From the NCBI GenBank assembly GCA_021654635.1, contig AP025179.1, forward strand, positions 5,270,001 through 5,334,000: a stretch of 64,000 bases of DNA, read 5' to 3'. This DNA is from Mycobacterium kiyosense (GTDB lineage Bacteria > Actinomycetota > Actinomycetes > Mycobacteriales > Mycobacteriaceae). The notes under the pieces are model-generated. The model was not told the DNA's origin, did no database searches, and worked only from the letters and a program-made list of their open reading frames with translations. Made by a program: the position numbers and the translations under genes. Positions 35,963 to 46,434 of the stretch are shown here, in pieces; positions within the stretch are counted from its first letter, which is position 1; every line of letters begins with the position of its first letter.

Positions 35963-37257
35963 TCAGCCGTGCTGAGCCAGGAAGGCGACGTCGACGATCT
36001 CCCCGGTACGGATCTGCTCCGCCCCACTGGGAACCACCACCAGGCAGTTGGCCTCGGCCAGCGTCGCCAGCAGATGCGACGACGCCCCCGGCCCGCCACC
36101 CAGGGCCTGCACCAGGTACTCGCCGCTCTCCTGATCACGCATCAGCTGACCGCGCAGATACCCCTTGCGCCCGGCCACCGAGGTGATCGGCGAGAGCGTG
36201 CGCGCCTGTACCACCCGCCGCATCGGGTGCCGTCGGCCCAGCGACAGCCGGATCAGCGGACGGACCATCACCTCGAACACCACCAGCGCGCTCACCGGAT
36301 TGGCCGGTAGCAGAAAGGTCGGCACACCGTCTCGGCCCAGTTGCCCGAATCCCTGGACGGAGCCCGGATGCATCGCGACCCGGACCACCTCCATGTCCCC
36401 GAGTTCGGACAACACCGCACGCACCCCTTCGGCCGCGGCGCCGCCCACTCCCCCCGGCGATCACCAGCACCTCGGCCCGGTTGAGCTGCCCCTTCGACCA
36501 CCTGGCCGAGTTCCTTGGGGTCGTTGCTGACGATGCCGACACGGTTCACCTCGGCACCGGCATCGCGGGCGGCGGCTGCCAGCGCGTAGGAGTTCACGTC
36601 GTAGACCTGCCCGTTGCCGGGGTTGCGGGAGATGTCGACAAGCTCGCCGCCGACGGCCATCACCGACACCCGCGGCCGTGGATGCACCAGCACCCGCTCC
36701 CGGCCGACCGCCGCCAGCAGTCCGACCTGGGCGGCACCGATGATCGTCCCCGACCGCACCGCCACATCACCGGGCTGCACGTCGTCACCGGTGCGCCGCA
36801 CGTATGCGCCCGACGGCGCACCGCGCAGGATCCGCACCCGGTTCATCCCCCCGTCGGTCCAGCGCAACGGCAGCACGGCGTCGGCGAGCGTCGGCAGCGG
36901 CGCACCGGTCTGCACCCGGGCTGCCTGGCGGGGCTGCAGCCGGCTGGGCGTGCGCGCGCCGGCCTCGATGGTCCCCATCACCGGTAGGGTCACCACCTCA
37001 CGACCTTCGACACCGATCTCGCCGCCCTCGCCGCCGAACGCGACTTCGACCGGTCCCGAATCGCCGACCCCGAGCACGTCGACGCTGCGCACCGCGTAGC
37101 CGTCGATGGCGGCCTGATCGAACCCGGGCAGCGGGCGTTCGGTCACCACCTCTTCGGCGCACAACAGTCCCTGCGCCTCGGCAATGGCAACCTTGATCGG
37201 CCTCGGAGCCACAGCGGCTGCCGAGATCCGTGCCTGCTGCTCCTCCACAGAACGCAC
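35963..37257 (-). pseudogene. moeA1: Molybdopterin molybdotransferase moeA1, interrupted by two 1-bp insertions
   Basis: The protein runs through three frames: the first (from 37257) carries the N-terminal RPLPGFDQAAIDGYAVR and PGDVAVRSGTIIG segments; after an extra base in a C4 run (36489-36492) the frame giving QLNRAEVLVIAGG follows; after an extra base in a C6 run (36450-36455) the frame with GGAAAEGVRAVL and PANPVSALVVFEVM runs to the stop. All MoeA domains are otherwise present. MoeA inserts molybdate into adenylylated molybdopterin. Two insertions in G/C homopolymers in a conserved gene look more like sequencing error than decay. Context galU-moeA1-rimJ is conserved. Confidence 0.82.
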
Positions 37258-37285
37258 AGTGCGCCTTCCTGCCGCCGGCTTGCGC

Positions 37286-38209
37286 CTACTGTTCGGTCAG
37301 GCCCAATCGCGCTACCAACCACCGCCGAAGTTCCGGGCCGTAGTCGTCACGATCCAAAGCAAAGTCAACCGCAGCCTTGAGGTAGCCGCCGGGATTTCCC
37401 AAGTCGTGTCGGGATCCGCGGTGCACCACGACGTGAACCGGATGCCCCTCGGAGATCAGCAGCGCGATGGCATCCGTCAGCTGCACCTCACCGCCGGCGC
37501 CGCGGTCGATGCGGCGTAGCGCGTCGAAGATCGCCCGGTCGAGCACGTAGCGCCCGGCTGCTGCGAGCAGCGACGGAGCATCCTCGGTCTTGGGCTTCTC
37601 GACCATGCCCTTGACCTTGAGGACATCGGGGTTGGCGGCCCCTGCGTCACCGGCCAGGGGCTCGACGTCGAACACGCCGTAGGCGCTGATCTCGTCGGGC
37701 TCGACTTCGATGGCGCACAAGACCGTGCCGCCGTGCTGCGCGCGCACCTGCGACATCGTCTCCAACACCCCGGTCGGGAGCACCAGGTCATCGGGGAGCA
37801 GCACCATCACCGCGTCCTCGTCGGCCGACAGCGTCGGTTCCACGCAGCCGATGGCGTGGCCCAACCCGAGCGGCTCGGCCTGCACCACCGACTCGACCTT
37901 GAGCAGCGCGGGCGCCCGGCGGACCTTGGCCAGCATGGCCTTCTTGCCCCGGGCCTCGAGGGTGCCCTCCAGCACCAGGTCCTCGACGAAATGGGCGACC
38001 ACGCCGTCCTTGCCTTCGGAGGTGATGATCACCAGCCGTTCGGCACCGGCGTCGGCGGCCTCCGCGGCGACCAGCTCGATGCCCGGCGTGTCGACGACGG
38101 GAAGCAGTTCCTTGGGCACCGTCTTGGTCGCGGGGAGGAAGCGCGTTCCCAGTCCGGCAGCGGGGACGATCGCCGTGAACGGGATCGGGTTTGGCGAGGG
38201 TAGTGACAT
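37286..38209 (-). CDS. galU: UTP-glucose-1-phosphate uridylyltransferase
   Basis: The ATG at 38209 gives 307 residues, as in Mtb Rv0993. The nucleotidyltransferase signature AIVPAAGLGTRFLPATKTVPKE lies at the N-terminus, followed by LLPDDLVL, VEKPKTEDAPS and the acceptor-binding GGEVQLTDAI. It makes UDP-glucose for trehalose, glucan, LPS-like and galactan precursors. The frame stays open upstream but that part overlaps the divergent cyclo-ligase gene. Confidence 0.92.
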   Translation of the reverse strand: MSLPSPNPIPFTAIVPAAGLGTRFLPATKTVPKELLPVVDTPGIELVAAEAADAGAERLVIITSEGKDGVVAHFVEDLVLEGTLEARGKKAMLAKVRRAPALLKVESVVQAEPLGLGHAIGCVEPTLSADEDAVMVLLPDDLVLPTGVLETMSQVRAQHGGTVLCAIEVEPDEISAYGVFDVEPLAGDAGAANPDVLKVKGMVEKPKTEDAPSLLAAAGRYVLDRAIFDALRRIDRGAGGEVQLTDAIALLISEGHPVHVVVHRGSRHDLGNPGGYLKAAVDFALDRDDYGPELRRWLVARLGLTEQ

Positions 38210-38276
38210 CGATTCACACCATAACCTGCTGCGACGCTGTGGCGCCGGGAACACCGCAGCTGTCATGGTGGACGGC

Positions 38277-38882
38277 ATGACCGACGGCGGTGGCGCAGCG
38301 AGTAAGGCTGCCTGGCGAGAACGGCTGAGCGCGGCCCGGTCAGAAGTTGCCGACGACGTCCGCGCCGCCGAGGCCGCGATGCTCACCCACCACCTCGAGG
38401 CAGCGGTGACCAGCGGCAGCACGGTTTGTGCCTACGTGGCGGTGGGGTCGGAGCCGGGTTCGATCGCCATGCTCGACGCGTTGCTGAGCCGCGCCGCCAG
38501 GGTGCTTTTGCCGGTGGCGCGCACCTCGACCAACGACGCCGCGGAGCCCCTGCAGTGGGGGGAATACCGAACCGGAAACCTGGTGACCGCGCGGTGGGGG
38601 CTGCGCGAACCGCCCGGGCCGTGGCTTGCGGCCACAGCCCTGGCCGAAGCGGATCTGGTGCTGCTGCCGGCGCTGGCGGTCGACCGGCGCGGCGTACGGC
38701 TGGGCCGCGGACGCGGCTTCTACGACCTGTCGCTGCCGCTGCGCAATCCGCGGGCCCGCCTGGTTGCGGTGGTGCGCGACACGGAACTGGTCGACGAGTT
38801 GCCGTGCGAACCGCATGATGTGCCGATGACGCATGCGCTCACCCCGACGTTGGGACTGATCGCACTGCCGATCCGGGAATGA
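38277..38882 (+). CDS. 5-formyltetrahydrofolate cyclo-ligase family protein
   Basis: The ATG at 38277 (an ATG 13 bp earlier is out of frame) gives 201 residues, similar to Mtb Rv0992c. The ATP-binding end of the family is clear: LPALAVDRRGVRLGRGRGFYD near 140-160 and HDVPMTHALTPT near the C-terminus. It converts 5-formyl-THF to 5,10-methenyl-THF. It is divergent from galU and sits upstream of the CIRCE-controlled ruc gene. Confidence 0.87.
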   Translation: MTDGGGAASKAAWRERLSAARSEVADDVRAAEAAMLTHHLEAAVTSGSTVCAYVAVGSEPGSIAMLDALLSRAARVLLPVARTSTNDAAEPLQWGEYRTGNLVTARWGLREPPGPWLAATALAEADLVLLPALAVDRRGVRLGRGRGFYDLSLPLRNPRARLVAVVRDTELVDELPCEPHDVPMTHALTPTLGLIALPIRE

Positions 38883-38901
38883 TTGCGATCACGTGGCGGT
38901 T

Positions 38902-38928
38902 CTAGCACTTAAGACGGTAGAGTGCTAA
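38902..38928 (+). promoter_or_regulatory. CIRCE element (HrcA operator)
   Basis: CTAGCACTT, nine bases, then GAGTGCTAA: the right half-site is perfect and the left differs from TTAGCACTC at two positions, with the exact N9 spacing. It lies 30 bp before the ruc start. The Mtb orthologue Rv0991c is, as I recall, in the HrcA regulon, so heat-shock control is expected. Confidence 0.85.
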
Positions 38929-38958
38929 CTCAGACTTACTCATCATCCGGAGGTTTTT

Positions 38959-39303
38959 GTGCCCACGTACAGCTACGCGTGCACCGAGTGCGGCCACCGC
39001 TTCGACAAGGTGCAGGCCTTCACCGACGACGCGCTGACCACCTGCGACCAGTGCTCCGGCCGGCTGCGCAAATTGTTCAACTCGGTCGGGGTCGTCTTCA
39101 AGGGCAGCGGGTTCTACCGCACCGACAGTCGCGAGGCGAGCAAGAAGAGTTCGACCAACGGCTCCTCGTCCAGCGATTCGGGGTCCAACGGCTCGGGCTC
39201 CGGCGACACCAAGTCGTCGGCCTCGGGTGAGAGCAAGTCGTCGGGGTCCGGTGAGAAGGCCAGCAGCTCGCCTGCGCCCGCCGCGGCCGCGGCATCCAGC
39301 TAG
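38959..39303 (+). CDS. ruc: FmdB-type zinc-ribbon protein, redox-regulated chaperone Ruc homologue
   Basis: A GTG start with GGAGG upstream gives 114 residues. The N-terminal zinc ribbon has two cysteine pairs (CTECGH near 8-11, CDQCSG near 31-34), followed by a disordered Ser/Gly/Lys-rich tail ending in Ala/Pro. This matches Mtb Rv0991c, shown to become a chaperone on oxidation when the cysteines form disulfides and the protein unfolds. The CIRCE element directly upstream fits a protein-quality-control role. Confidence 0.88.
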   Translation: MPTYSYACTECGHRFDKVQAFTDDALTTCDQCSGRLRKLFNSVGVVFKGSGFYRTDSREASKKSSTNGSSSSDSGSNGSGSGDTKSSASGESKSSGSGEKASSSPAPAAAAASS

Positions 39304-39362
39304 ACCGGTTATCCACACCCCCGTCGCCCCGCGGACCCCATCGGCGCGCTACGCCACCTAAC

Positions 39363-40031
39363 GTGGCGGACGTGCGGGAGTCACCGACGCTCAACCCTTC
39401 GCTGATCGACCGGATCGGCGCGCTCGTGCGTCCGGATTGGGCGCGCACCGTGCTGGCCCGGCGGGTCGCTGCCGCTGCGCTCGTGGTGCTGGCAGGCATC
39501 GCGGCGCTCCGCGCCAATCCCGAGGGCGACCGGGTCGACGTGCTGGTGGCCAGCCACGACCTGACCTCGGGAACCGCGCTGACCCCGGACGACGTGCGGC
39601 TGGAAAGACGGTTGAGCACGACCGTTCCCGACGGCTCGCAAGCGAAGCTGGAAACCGCACTGGGTTCCACGCTGGCCAGTCCGGCCCGCCGCGGCGAAGT
39701 GATCACCGATGTGCGGCTGCTGGGCAGCCGGCTGGCCGAGTCGACGGCGGGGCCGGGCGCCCGGATCGTGCCGCTGCACCTCGCCGACTCCGCGCTGATC
39801 GACCTGGTCAGGGTCGGCGATGTGGTCGACGTCCTGGCCGCACCGGCCGGCGAGGCGTCGGCATCCTCCCGCGTGCTGGCCGCCGATGCGACGGTGGTGC
39901 TGATCTCGGCTCGATCCAAGACGCACACCGACAGCGACGACCGCGTGGTGTTGGTGGCGCTGCCGGCCCGGCTGGCCGCCGCGGTCGCGGGCGCGGCGCT
40001 GGGTCAGACGGTGACCGTCGTGCTGCACTGA
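39363..40031 (+). CDS. SAF-domain membrane-anchored protein, Rv0990c type
   Basis: A GTG start gives 222 residues with one N-terminal membrane helix (about 33-50) and a SAF domain (about 55-125, DVLVASHDLTSGTALTPDDV and SPARRGEVI), then a C-terminal beta-rich part (VGDVVDVLAAPA). The layout resembles CpaB/FlgA-like pilus-assembly proteins, but no pilus genes are near. It follows ruc by 59 bp and may be co-transcribed. Confidence 0.72.
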   Translation: MADVRESPTLNPSLIDRIGALVRPDWARTVLARRVAAAALVVLAGIAALRANPEGDRVDVLVASHDLTSGTALTPDDVRLERRLSTTVPDGSQAKLETALGSTLASPARRGEVITDVRLLGSRLAESTAGPGARIVPLHLADSALIDLVRVGDVVDVLAAPAGEASASSRVLAADATVVLISARSKTHTDSDDRVVLVALPARLAAAVAGAALGQTVTVVLH

Positions 40032-40099
40032 CACGCACGAATCGCTGCCGGCAACAAGGCAACTCAGCGCGATACCGGCCCAGCCCCTATGTTGTACGC

Positions 40100-40984
40100 G
40101 TGAGCTCTGCATCCGAGAACGCGTGCCGTCGGCTGGACGACGCCCGGTTCGCCGCCGGCGTGCGCGACGGTGTCTCCCGGATCGCAGACCTGATCGACCG
40201 CGAACTCGCCCTGGACGACGACGTCGTACACGACGGCGTCACGCAGGACGACGTCGTTGCCGCAACCACCCAGCTGCGAGCGCTGTTCACCGTCCTGGCC
40301 GCACAACTGGGCCCCGACCCAGACGCGTGGCAGGTCACGACCGTCGGCGCAGCACTCGAGTTGATGCACCAGGCCACCCTGTGCCACTACGACGTTGCCG
40401 AAGACGAAGACGACGTTGCCGAAGACGAAGACGACGTTGCCGAAGACGCCGCCTCCGAAGACGGCGGCGCCGAGGGCAGGGCCGCCTACCGCGCACGGGT
40501 CAGCTCGGCCATTCTCACCGGCGACCACCGGTACGCGACAGCCTCGCGCCTGGGCTCGCGGCTGGGCCCGGAAGCCTTCGGCGTGATCGCCGAGACGTTC
40601 GCCGAAGTGGTCACCGGTCAAATGCGTCAGAAACGTTATACTGCAACACATTTCGAAAACGCCGAGCACCACTTGCGCATTGCGCGGGAGAAATCCGGCT
40701 CGCTGCTCGCGGCGTGTGGGCGGCTGGGTGCGCTGTGCGCCGGCGCGCCGGACGACGTGATTGCCCGCATGGGGCGGTTGGGGCACCTGGTCGGTGTCAC
40801 GGTGCATCTGGGTTCTGTCGAAGCCTCGGGCGAACTGCCCGGCATCAGGGCCGCGGCCGCGAGCCATGCCGCGCGCGCACATCAGGAACTGGTCGAGCTA
40901 CCCGATTCCGAGATCCGACAAGCCTTCTCGATCCTGGTCGACTCGGTGTACCCGGGCGGCGAATCCGAGCAGCGTTCGCACTGA
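40100..40984 (+). CDS. Degenerate GrcC2-like polyprenyl synthase homologue with internal repeat
   Basis: A GTG at 40100 gives 294 residues. Segments LRALFTVLAAQLGPDPDAW, GAALELMHQATLCHYD, TGDHRYATASRLGSRLGPEAFGV and TGQMRQKRY match Mtb GrcC2 (Rv0989c) as I remember it. Where polyprenyl synthases have the first Asp-rich motif, this protein has three copies of DVAEDED encoded by a 21-bp tandem repeat. The C-terminal third, including the second Asp-rich motif, is shortened. Catalysis is therefore doubtful; it may be a decaying paralogue still kept open. Confidence 0.7.
   Translation: MSSASENACRRLDDARFAAGVRDGVSRIADLIDRELALDDDVVHDGVTQDDVVAATTQLRALFTVLAAQLGPDPDAWQVTTVGAALELMHQATLCHYDVAEDEDDVAEDEDDVAEDAASEDGGAEGRAAYRARVSSAILTGDHRYATASRLGSRLGPEAFGVIAETFAEVVTGQMRQKRYTATHFENAEHHLRIAREKSGSLLAACGRLGALCAGAPDDVIARMGRLGHLVGVTVHLGSVEASGELPGIRAAAASHAARAHQELVELPDSEIRQAFSILVDSVYPGGESEQRSH
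40391..40447 (+). repeat. 21-bp tandem repeat inside the grcC2-like gene
   Basis: Two full units (40391-40411, 40412-40432) and a partial third (40433-40447) encode DVAEDED, keeping the frame. It replaces the region of the first metal-binding motif. Confidence 0.9.
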
Positions 40985-41108
40985 CCGGAACTGCCGCCGC
41001 AAAGGCGCGCCCCACACTTAGTCGTGGCAAATCGCGCCGACTGGGTTAGGTTTGCCCTGGGGTAGGAATTCTGAGATCAACCGAAGCCCACTGCAGAAAG
41101 GACGTCCC

Positions 41109-41582
41109 ATGCTCAAAGGGTTCAAGGAGTTTCTCTCGCGGGGCAATATCATCGACCTGTCGGTCGCGGTCGTCATCGGTACCGCGTTCACGGCGTTGGT
41201 CAAGAGCTTCACCGACAGCGTCATCAACCCACTGGTGAGCTCGGTCGGCTTCAACCAGGAGTCGAAGCACGGCATCCTCAACCTGCACATCCCGGGCACC
41301 GACCTCTACATCGACCTCAACACGGTGCTGTCGGCCGCGATCAACTTCTTCCTGGTCGCCGCGGTGGTGTACTTCCTGATCGTGTTGCCGTACAGCAAAC
41401 TGCGCAAGCAGGGCGAGGTGGAGCAGGCCGACGACGCACAGGTCGTGCTGCTGGAGGAGATCCGCGATCTGCTCGCGCAAACCAACGGCGCAGCCTCCTC
41501 GGGCCGGCACGGCGGCGCACCCGCAGCCGGCGAGGTTCCGCTGTCGCCGCCGCCCAACTACGGACCGCGCGGCGACCGCTGA
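41109..41582 (+). CDS. mscL: Large-conductance mechanosensitive channel
   Basis: The ATG at 41109, 9 bp after AAAGGA, gives 157 residues (Mtb MscL 151). The signature [27 protein letters not shown] opens the protein, with helix 1 at about 15-40, helix 2 at about 70-92 ([16 protein letters not shown]) and a C-terminal amphipathic helix (LLEEIRDLL). It opens under membrane tension to release solutes. It converges on moaB2. Confidence 0.93.
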   Translation: MLKGFKEFLSRGNIIDLSVAVVIGTAFTALVKSFTDSVINPLVSSVGFNQESKHGILNLHIPGTDLYIDLNTVLSAAINFFLVAAVVYFLIVLPYSKLRKQGEVEQADDAQVVLLEEIRDLLAQTNGAASSGRHGGAPAAGEVPLSPPPNYGPRGDR

Positions 41583-41595
41583 GCCGGAGGCAGCC

Positions 41596-42140
41596 TCAGA
41601 TCTCGAGGCTGGACAGCTGCCCGATGATGTGGGCTGCCAGGGGGTTCAGGGTCGCCATACCGTCCCGCACGGCGTAGCGCGAACCGGCCAGGTTCACCAC
41701 CAGCGTGCTGCCGGAGACCCCGGCCAGCCCGCGGGACAAGCCGGCGTCCGTGATGCCGGCGGACAGGCCGGAAGCGCGGATGGCCTCGGCGATGCCCAGG
41801 ATCTCCCGGTCCAGGATGTCGCGGGTGGCTTCCGGGGCGACGTCGCGCGGCGTGACGCCGGTCCCGCCGACCGAGACCACCAGGTCGACCCCGCCGATCA
41901 CGGCGGTGTTCAACGCATTGCGGATCTCCACCTCGTCCGCCTCGACCGCCACGACACCGTCGACGACGAACCCCGCCTCGGTGAGCAACTCGGTGACCAG
42001 CGGGCCGCTGTGGTCCTCGTCGCCGTGCGCGGTGCGATCGTCGACGACCACCACCAGCGCCCGGCCGACAACCAGCTCCGCGTCCTGTTCCATGGGTGCG
42101 ACCGTATATCCGAGGTCGGACAGCTGCCCCTCGGCCTTCA

Positions 42141-42141
<1 letters not shown>
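41596..42141 (-). CDS. moaB2: MoaB/MogA-type molybdopterin protein
   Basis: About 181 residues. The molybdopterin-binding fold is shown by ALVVVVDDRTAHGDEDHSGP, LVVSVGGTGVTPRDVAPEAT (the GGTG motif) and AGVSGSTLVVNLAGS. MoaB/MogA proteins adenylylate molybdopterin. The start overlaps the stop of pepD (ATGA; a GTG 3 bp upstream also works), so it is the last gene of the mprA-mprB-pepD-moaB2 operon, the same order as Mtb Rv0981-Rv0984. Confidence 0.9.
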
Positions 42142-43616
<1,475 letters not shown>

Positions 43617-43731
43617 GGCGCTAAGACGCTCTTCCTCTACTACTACGTGGGGCTTGCTTACGGCCTAGAACATGCGTGGCTTGCATGGCTCAGGTTTTCA
43701 ACACTAACTGCAACCAGCGTCCGCGCGCGGA

Positions 43732-45237
43732 CTAAGAGTCCACTGAGATAACGTTCGCCGAACCCCGTGAGTTCTCGTTGTGACCAGTTTCTTCGTGCCG
43801 CATTTCCGCGGCAGCCGGGGGGTAGGCGCCCGGCGGCATCGGCCGGCCGGGTAACAGCACGTGAATCGAGGTTCCCGGCGGTTGAGCGGTGGGATCGGTG
43901 TCCTCGACGCGCAGTGATCCACCGTGGTTGAGCACCACCTGTTTCACGATCGCCAGACCCAGACCGGAGCCCGGCATCGCGCGCGCCGAGGTGGACCGGT
44001 AGAAGCGTTCGAACACCAGGCGCCGCTCTTGGGGCGGGATTCCCGGCCCCTGGTCGGACACCACGAGTTCGGCGTGCGACGGATCGAGCTGGCGCAGCAC
44101 GACGCCCACTCGCCCGCCCGGCGGGCTCCACTTGGCCGCGTTGTCCATCAGGTTCAGCGCCGCCCGCGACAAACCCGCGGAATCGCCGTAGACCTGCCAG
44201 GGAACGACATCGACGTCGAAGTGAATGTCGTTGCGCCGCCGGCGAACTCGTTCCAGGCTGCGGTCGACCACCTCGGCCAGGTCGACCGGCTCGTGCACCA
44301 CCTGACCGGCGTCGCCGCGGGTCAGGTCCACCAAATCGCCGACCAGCGTGGACAATTCCTCGATCTGCGCCAGCACGTCGGCGCGCAGGTCGACCATCTC
44401 CTGCTCGGGCAGCCGGGGGGCGCCGGGCTCCATCGAGGCCATCAACAGCTCGACATTGGTGCGCAAAGACGTCAGCGGGGTGCGCAGTTCGTGCCCGGCG
44501 TCGGTGACCAGGCGCGCCTGCCGCTCGCGCGATTCGGCCAGCGCCCGCAGCATCAGGTTGAACGCCTCGGTGAGCCGGGCCAGCTCGTCACTGCCGAACA
44601 CCGGGATGGGCCGCAGGTCGTCGGTGCGGGCCACCCGCTCGGCGGCCTCGGTGAGACGCCCGACCGGTCGCAGCCCCGCGCGGCTGACCATGCCCCCGGC
44701 AACCGCGGCCACCGCGACGCCGACCCCGCCGACCATCAGCAGCACGAACCGGAGTTTGGCCATGACGTGATCGGTGGGTTTGAGGCTCTTGGAAATCAAC
44801 AGCGAGCTGCCGTTGGGTAGGTGGATGGCGAGTACCCGCTGGTCGGAGGCGGTACGACGGGACATGAACAACTCACCGCGGATGACCGCCTTCTCCGGCG
44901 AGCCGACCGGCAGGGTCTGCCCCGGCTGGTTGGCGGTGTAGATGGACCGGCCCGGGTTCACCAGCATCGCGTTGACGTCCGAGTAGGCGGTGCCCTCGAT
45001 GGCTTTGCCCGGGTCCGCGGCGAGCGAGCCGCTGGCGATCAGCAGCTGCGCGCGGCTCTGCAGTTGATTGTCCAGGTCGCTGTAGAGGGCAGCCGAGATC
45101 ACCGCATAGACGGCGAACGACATCAGCACCACGCCGAGGGCGACCATCGACATCGCCAGCAGCATCACCCGCCACCGCAGCGACAGCGAGCTCGTCGCGC
45201 GCAGCGGCACGCGCCTCTTGCGGCGGAGCGAAAGCAT
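43732..45237 (-). CDS. mprB: Sensor histidine kinase MprB
   Basis: A 501-residue two-pass sensor: helices at about 25-47 and 165-185 flank an extracytoplasmic domain; then HAMP, the phosphoacceptor box DAGHELRTPLTSLR near 250 and an ATPase domain with N box (NLMDNAAKWSPP), DQGPGIPP and GSGLGLAIV. It overlaps mprA by ATGA. In Mtb MprB senses envelope stress, with DnaK and the PepD axis restraining it. Confidence 0.94.
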   Translation of the reverse strand: MLSLRRKRRVPLRATSSLSLRWRVMLLAMSMVALGVVLMSFAVYAVISAALYSDLDNQLQSRAQLLIASGSLAADPGKAIEGTAYSDVNAMLVNPGRSIYTANQPGQTLPVGSPEKAVIRGELFMSRRTASDQRVLAIHLPNGSSLLISKSLKPTDHVMAKLRFVLLMVGGVGVAVAAVAGGMVSRAGLRPVGRLTEAAERVARTDDLRPIPVFGSDELARLTEAFNLMLRALAESRERQARLVTDAGHELRTPLTSLRTNVELLMASMEPGAPRLPEQEMVDLRADVLAQIEELSTLVGDLVDLTRGDAGQVVHEPVDLAEVVDRSLERVRRRRNDIHFDVDVVPWQVYGDSAGLSRAALNLMDNAAKWSPPGGRVGVVLRQLDPSHAELVVSDQGPGIPPQERRLVFERFYRSTSARAMPGSGLGLAIVKQVVLNHGGSLRVEDTDPTAQPPGTSIHVLLPGRPMPPGAYPPAAAEMRHEETGHNENSRGSANVISVDS

Positions 45238-45923
45238 CAGGGCGGCGTTTCGCGTAGCACGTAACCCACCCCGCGCACGGTGTGGATCAGCCGCGGCTCG
45301 CCGTCGGCCTCGGTCTTACGGCGCAGGTACCCGACGTACACCTCGAGCGCGTTGCCCGAGGTGGGGAAGTCGAATCCCCATACCTCCTCCAGGATGCGGC
45401 TGCGGGTCAGCACCCGGCGCGGATTGGCGATCAGCATCTCCAGCAGGGCGAACTCGGTGCGGGTCAGGCTGATGCGACGCTGACCGCGGGTGACCTCGCG
45501 GGTTACCGGGTCCAAGGTCAGATCGGAGAAGACCATCGCCACCGAGTCGGCGGCGTCCTCGGGCTTGGTCCGGCGCAGCAGCGCGCGCATCCGGGCCAGC
45601 AGCTCTTCGAGCGCGAACGGTTTGGGCAGGTAGTCGTCGGCTCCGGCATCGAGACCCGCGACGCGCTCGGAAACCGAGTCGCGGGCGGTCAGGACCAGAA
45701 TCGGCAGGTCGTCGCCGGTGCTGCGGAGCTGCCGGCACACCTCCAGGCCGTCCAGCCGGGGCATCATCACGTCCAGAACGACCGCATCGGGCCGGTCGCT
45801 GGCTATCCGCTCGAGAGCCTCCACCCCGTCATGGGCCAGCTCAACCGAGTAGCCGTTGAAGGAGAGCGACCTGCGCAGCGACTCGCGCACGGCGCGATCG
45901 TCGTCGACGACAAGTATTCGCAC
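45237..45923 (-). CDS. mprA: Response regulator MprA
   Basis: A 228-residue OmpR/PhoB-class regulator: receiver domain with the acidic pocket VDDDRAV and phosphoacceptor Asp in [15 protein letters not shown] near 48, the TARD and PKPF segments, and a C-terminal winged helix ([22 protein letters not shown]). Two direct repeats of its binding motif lie just upstream, consistent with autoregulation. Confidence 0.95.
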   Translation of the reverse strand: MRILVVDDDRAVRESLRRSLSFNGYSVELAHDGVEALERIASDRPDAVVLDVMMPRLDGLEVCRQLRSTGDDLPILVLTARDSVSERVAGLDAGADDYLPKPFALEELLARMRALLRRTKPEDAADSVAMVFSDLTLDPVTREVTRGQRRISLTRTEFALLEMLIANPRRVLTRSRILEEVWGFDFPTSGNALEVYVGYLRRKTEADGEPRLIHTVRGVGYVLRETPP

Positions 45924-45946
45924 GGAGCCTAGTTTCGTACGAGCGC

Positions 45947-45963
45947 CTGAGACTGGGCTGAGA
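45947..45963 (-). promoter_or_regulatory. MprA box upstream of mprA
   Basis: On the mprA strand, TCTCAG-CCCAG-TCTCAG: two direct TCTCAG repeats spaced one helical turn (11 bp) apart, the known MprA recognition pattern. It ends about 24 bp before the mprA start. Confidence 0.78.
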
Positions 45964-46028
45964 GGCGCGCCGACGCCCGACGAGGAGGCGCTGCTGCGCA
46001 GCCGGTCAATCCAGCGCCGACCGTCGGG

Positions 46029-46202
46029 TCAGCGCTTGTCGAGGTCGATCAGGCCCAGGCGTGCGGCCTTGAGCAGCCGGCGCGGCACCTTGTGCTTGTG
46101 ACCTGCGACGTTGACGCCCACCAGCTCGGTCGAGGTGGCCTTCCACTGCGAGCGCCGGCTGCGGGTATTCGAGCGCGACATTCTGCGCTTGGGTGTGGCC
46201 AT
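46029..46202 (-). CDS. rpmF: 50S ribosomal protein L32 (cysteine-free type)
   Basis: 57 codons, preceded by [26 protein letters not shown] is the conserved L32 N-terminus; the [15 protein letters not shown] segment ends the protein. There is no CxxC pair, so it is the zinc-independent form. Mtb has the matching gene Rv0979A/rpmF between mprA and the acyl-CoA genes. Confidence 0.9.
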   Translation of the reverse strand: MATPKRRMSRSNTRSRRSQWKATSTELVGVNVAGHKHKVPRRLLKAARLGLIDLDKR

Positions 46203-46385
46203 GGTCGGGCCTTACTCCTCGATCGGGTTTTCGGGTGGGGCGTGTCGCAGGGGCCGTTGCTGACCGGATGTGGCGACAGTTGTCGATCAGGATAGTCGGT
46301 GGGCCTGCCGCTCACCAAAATGACTTCGGCCGCGGCGCCTCATCCCGGGGCGGTGCCGGTTGACGGGACACCCGACAGACGGGCT

Positions 46386-46401
46386 AACCTACCGGTTGGT
46401 T
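46386..46401. promoter_or_regulatory. 16-bp palindromic operator before the acyl-CoA operon
   Basis: AACCTACC-GGTTGGTT is an inverted repeat with one mismatch per half, 33 bp before the atuA start. Its symmetry suits a TetR- or FasR-like regulator of fatty-acyl metabolism. The cognate regulator is not in the window. Confidence 0.55.
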
Positions 46402-46434
46402 GGTCGTGTTCACGCCGATCCCGGGAGGATGCGC

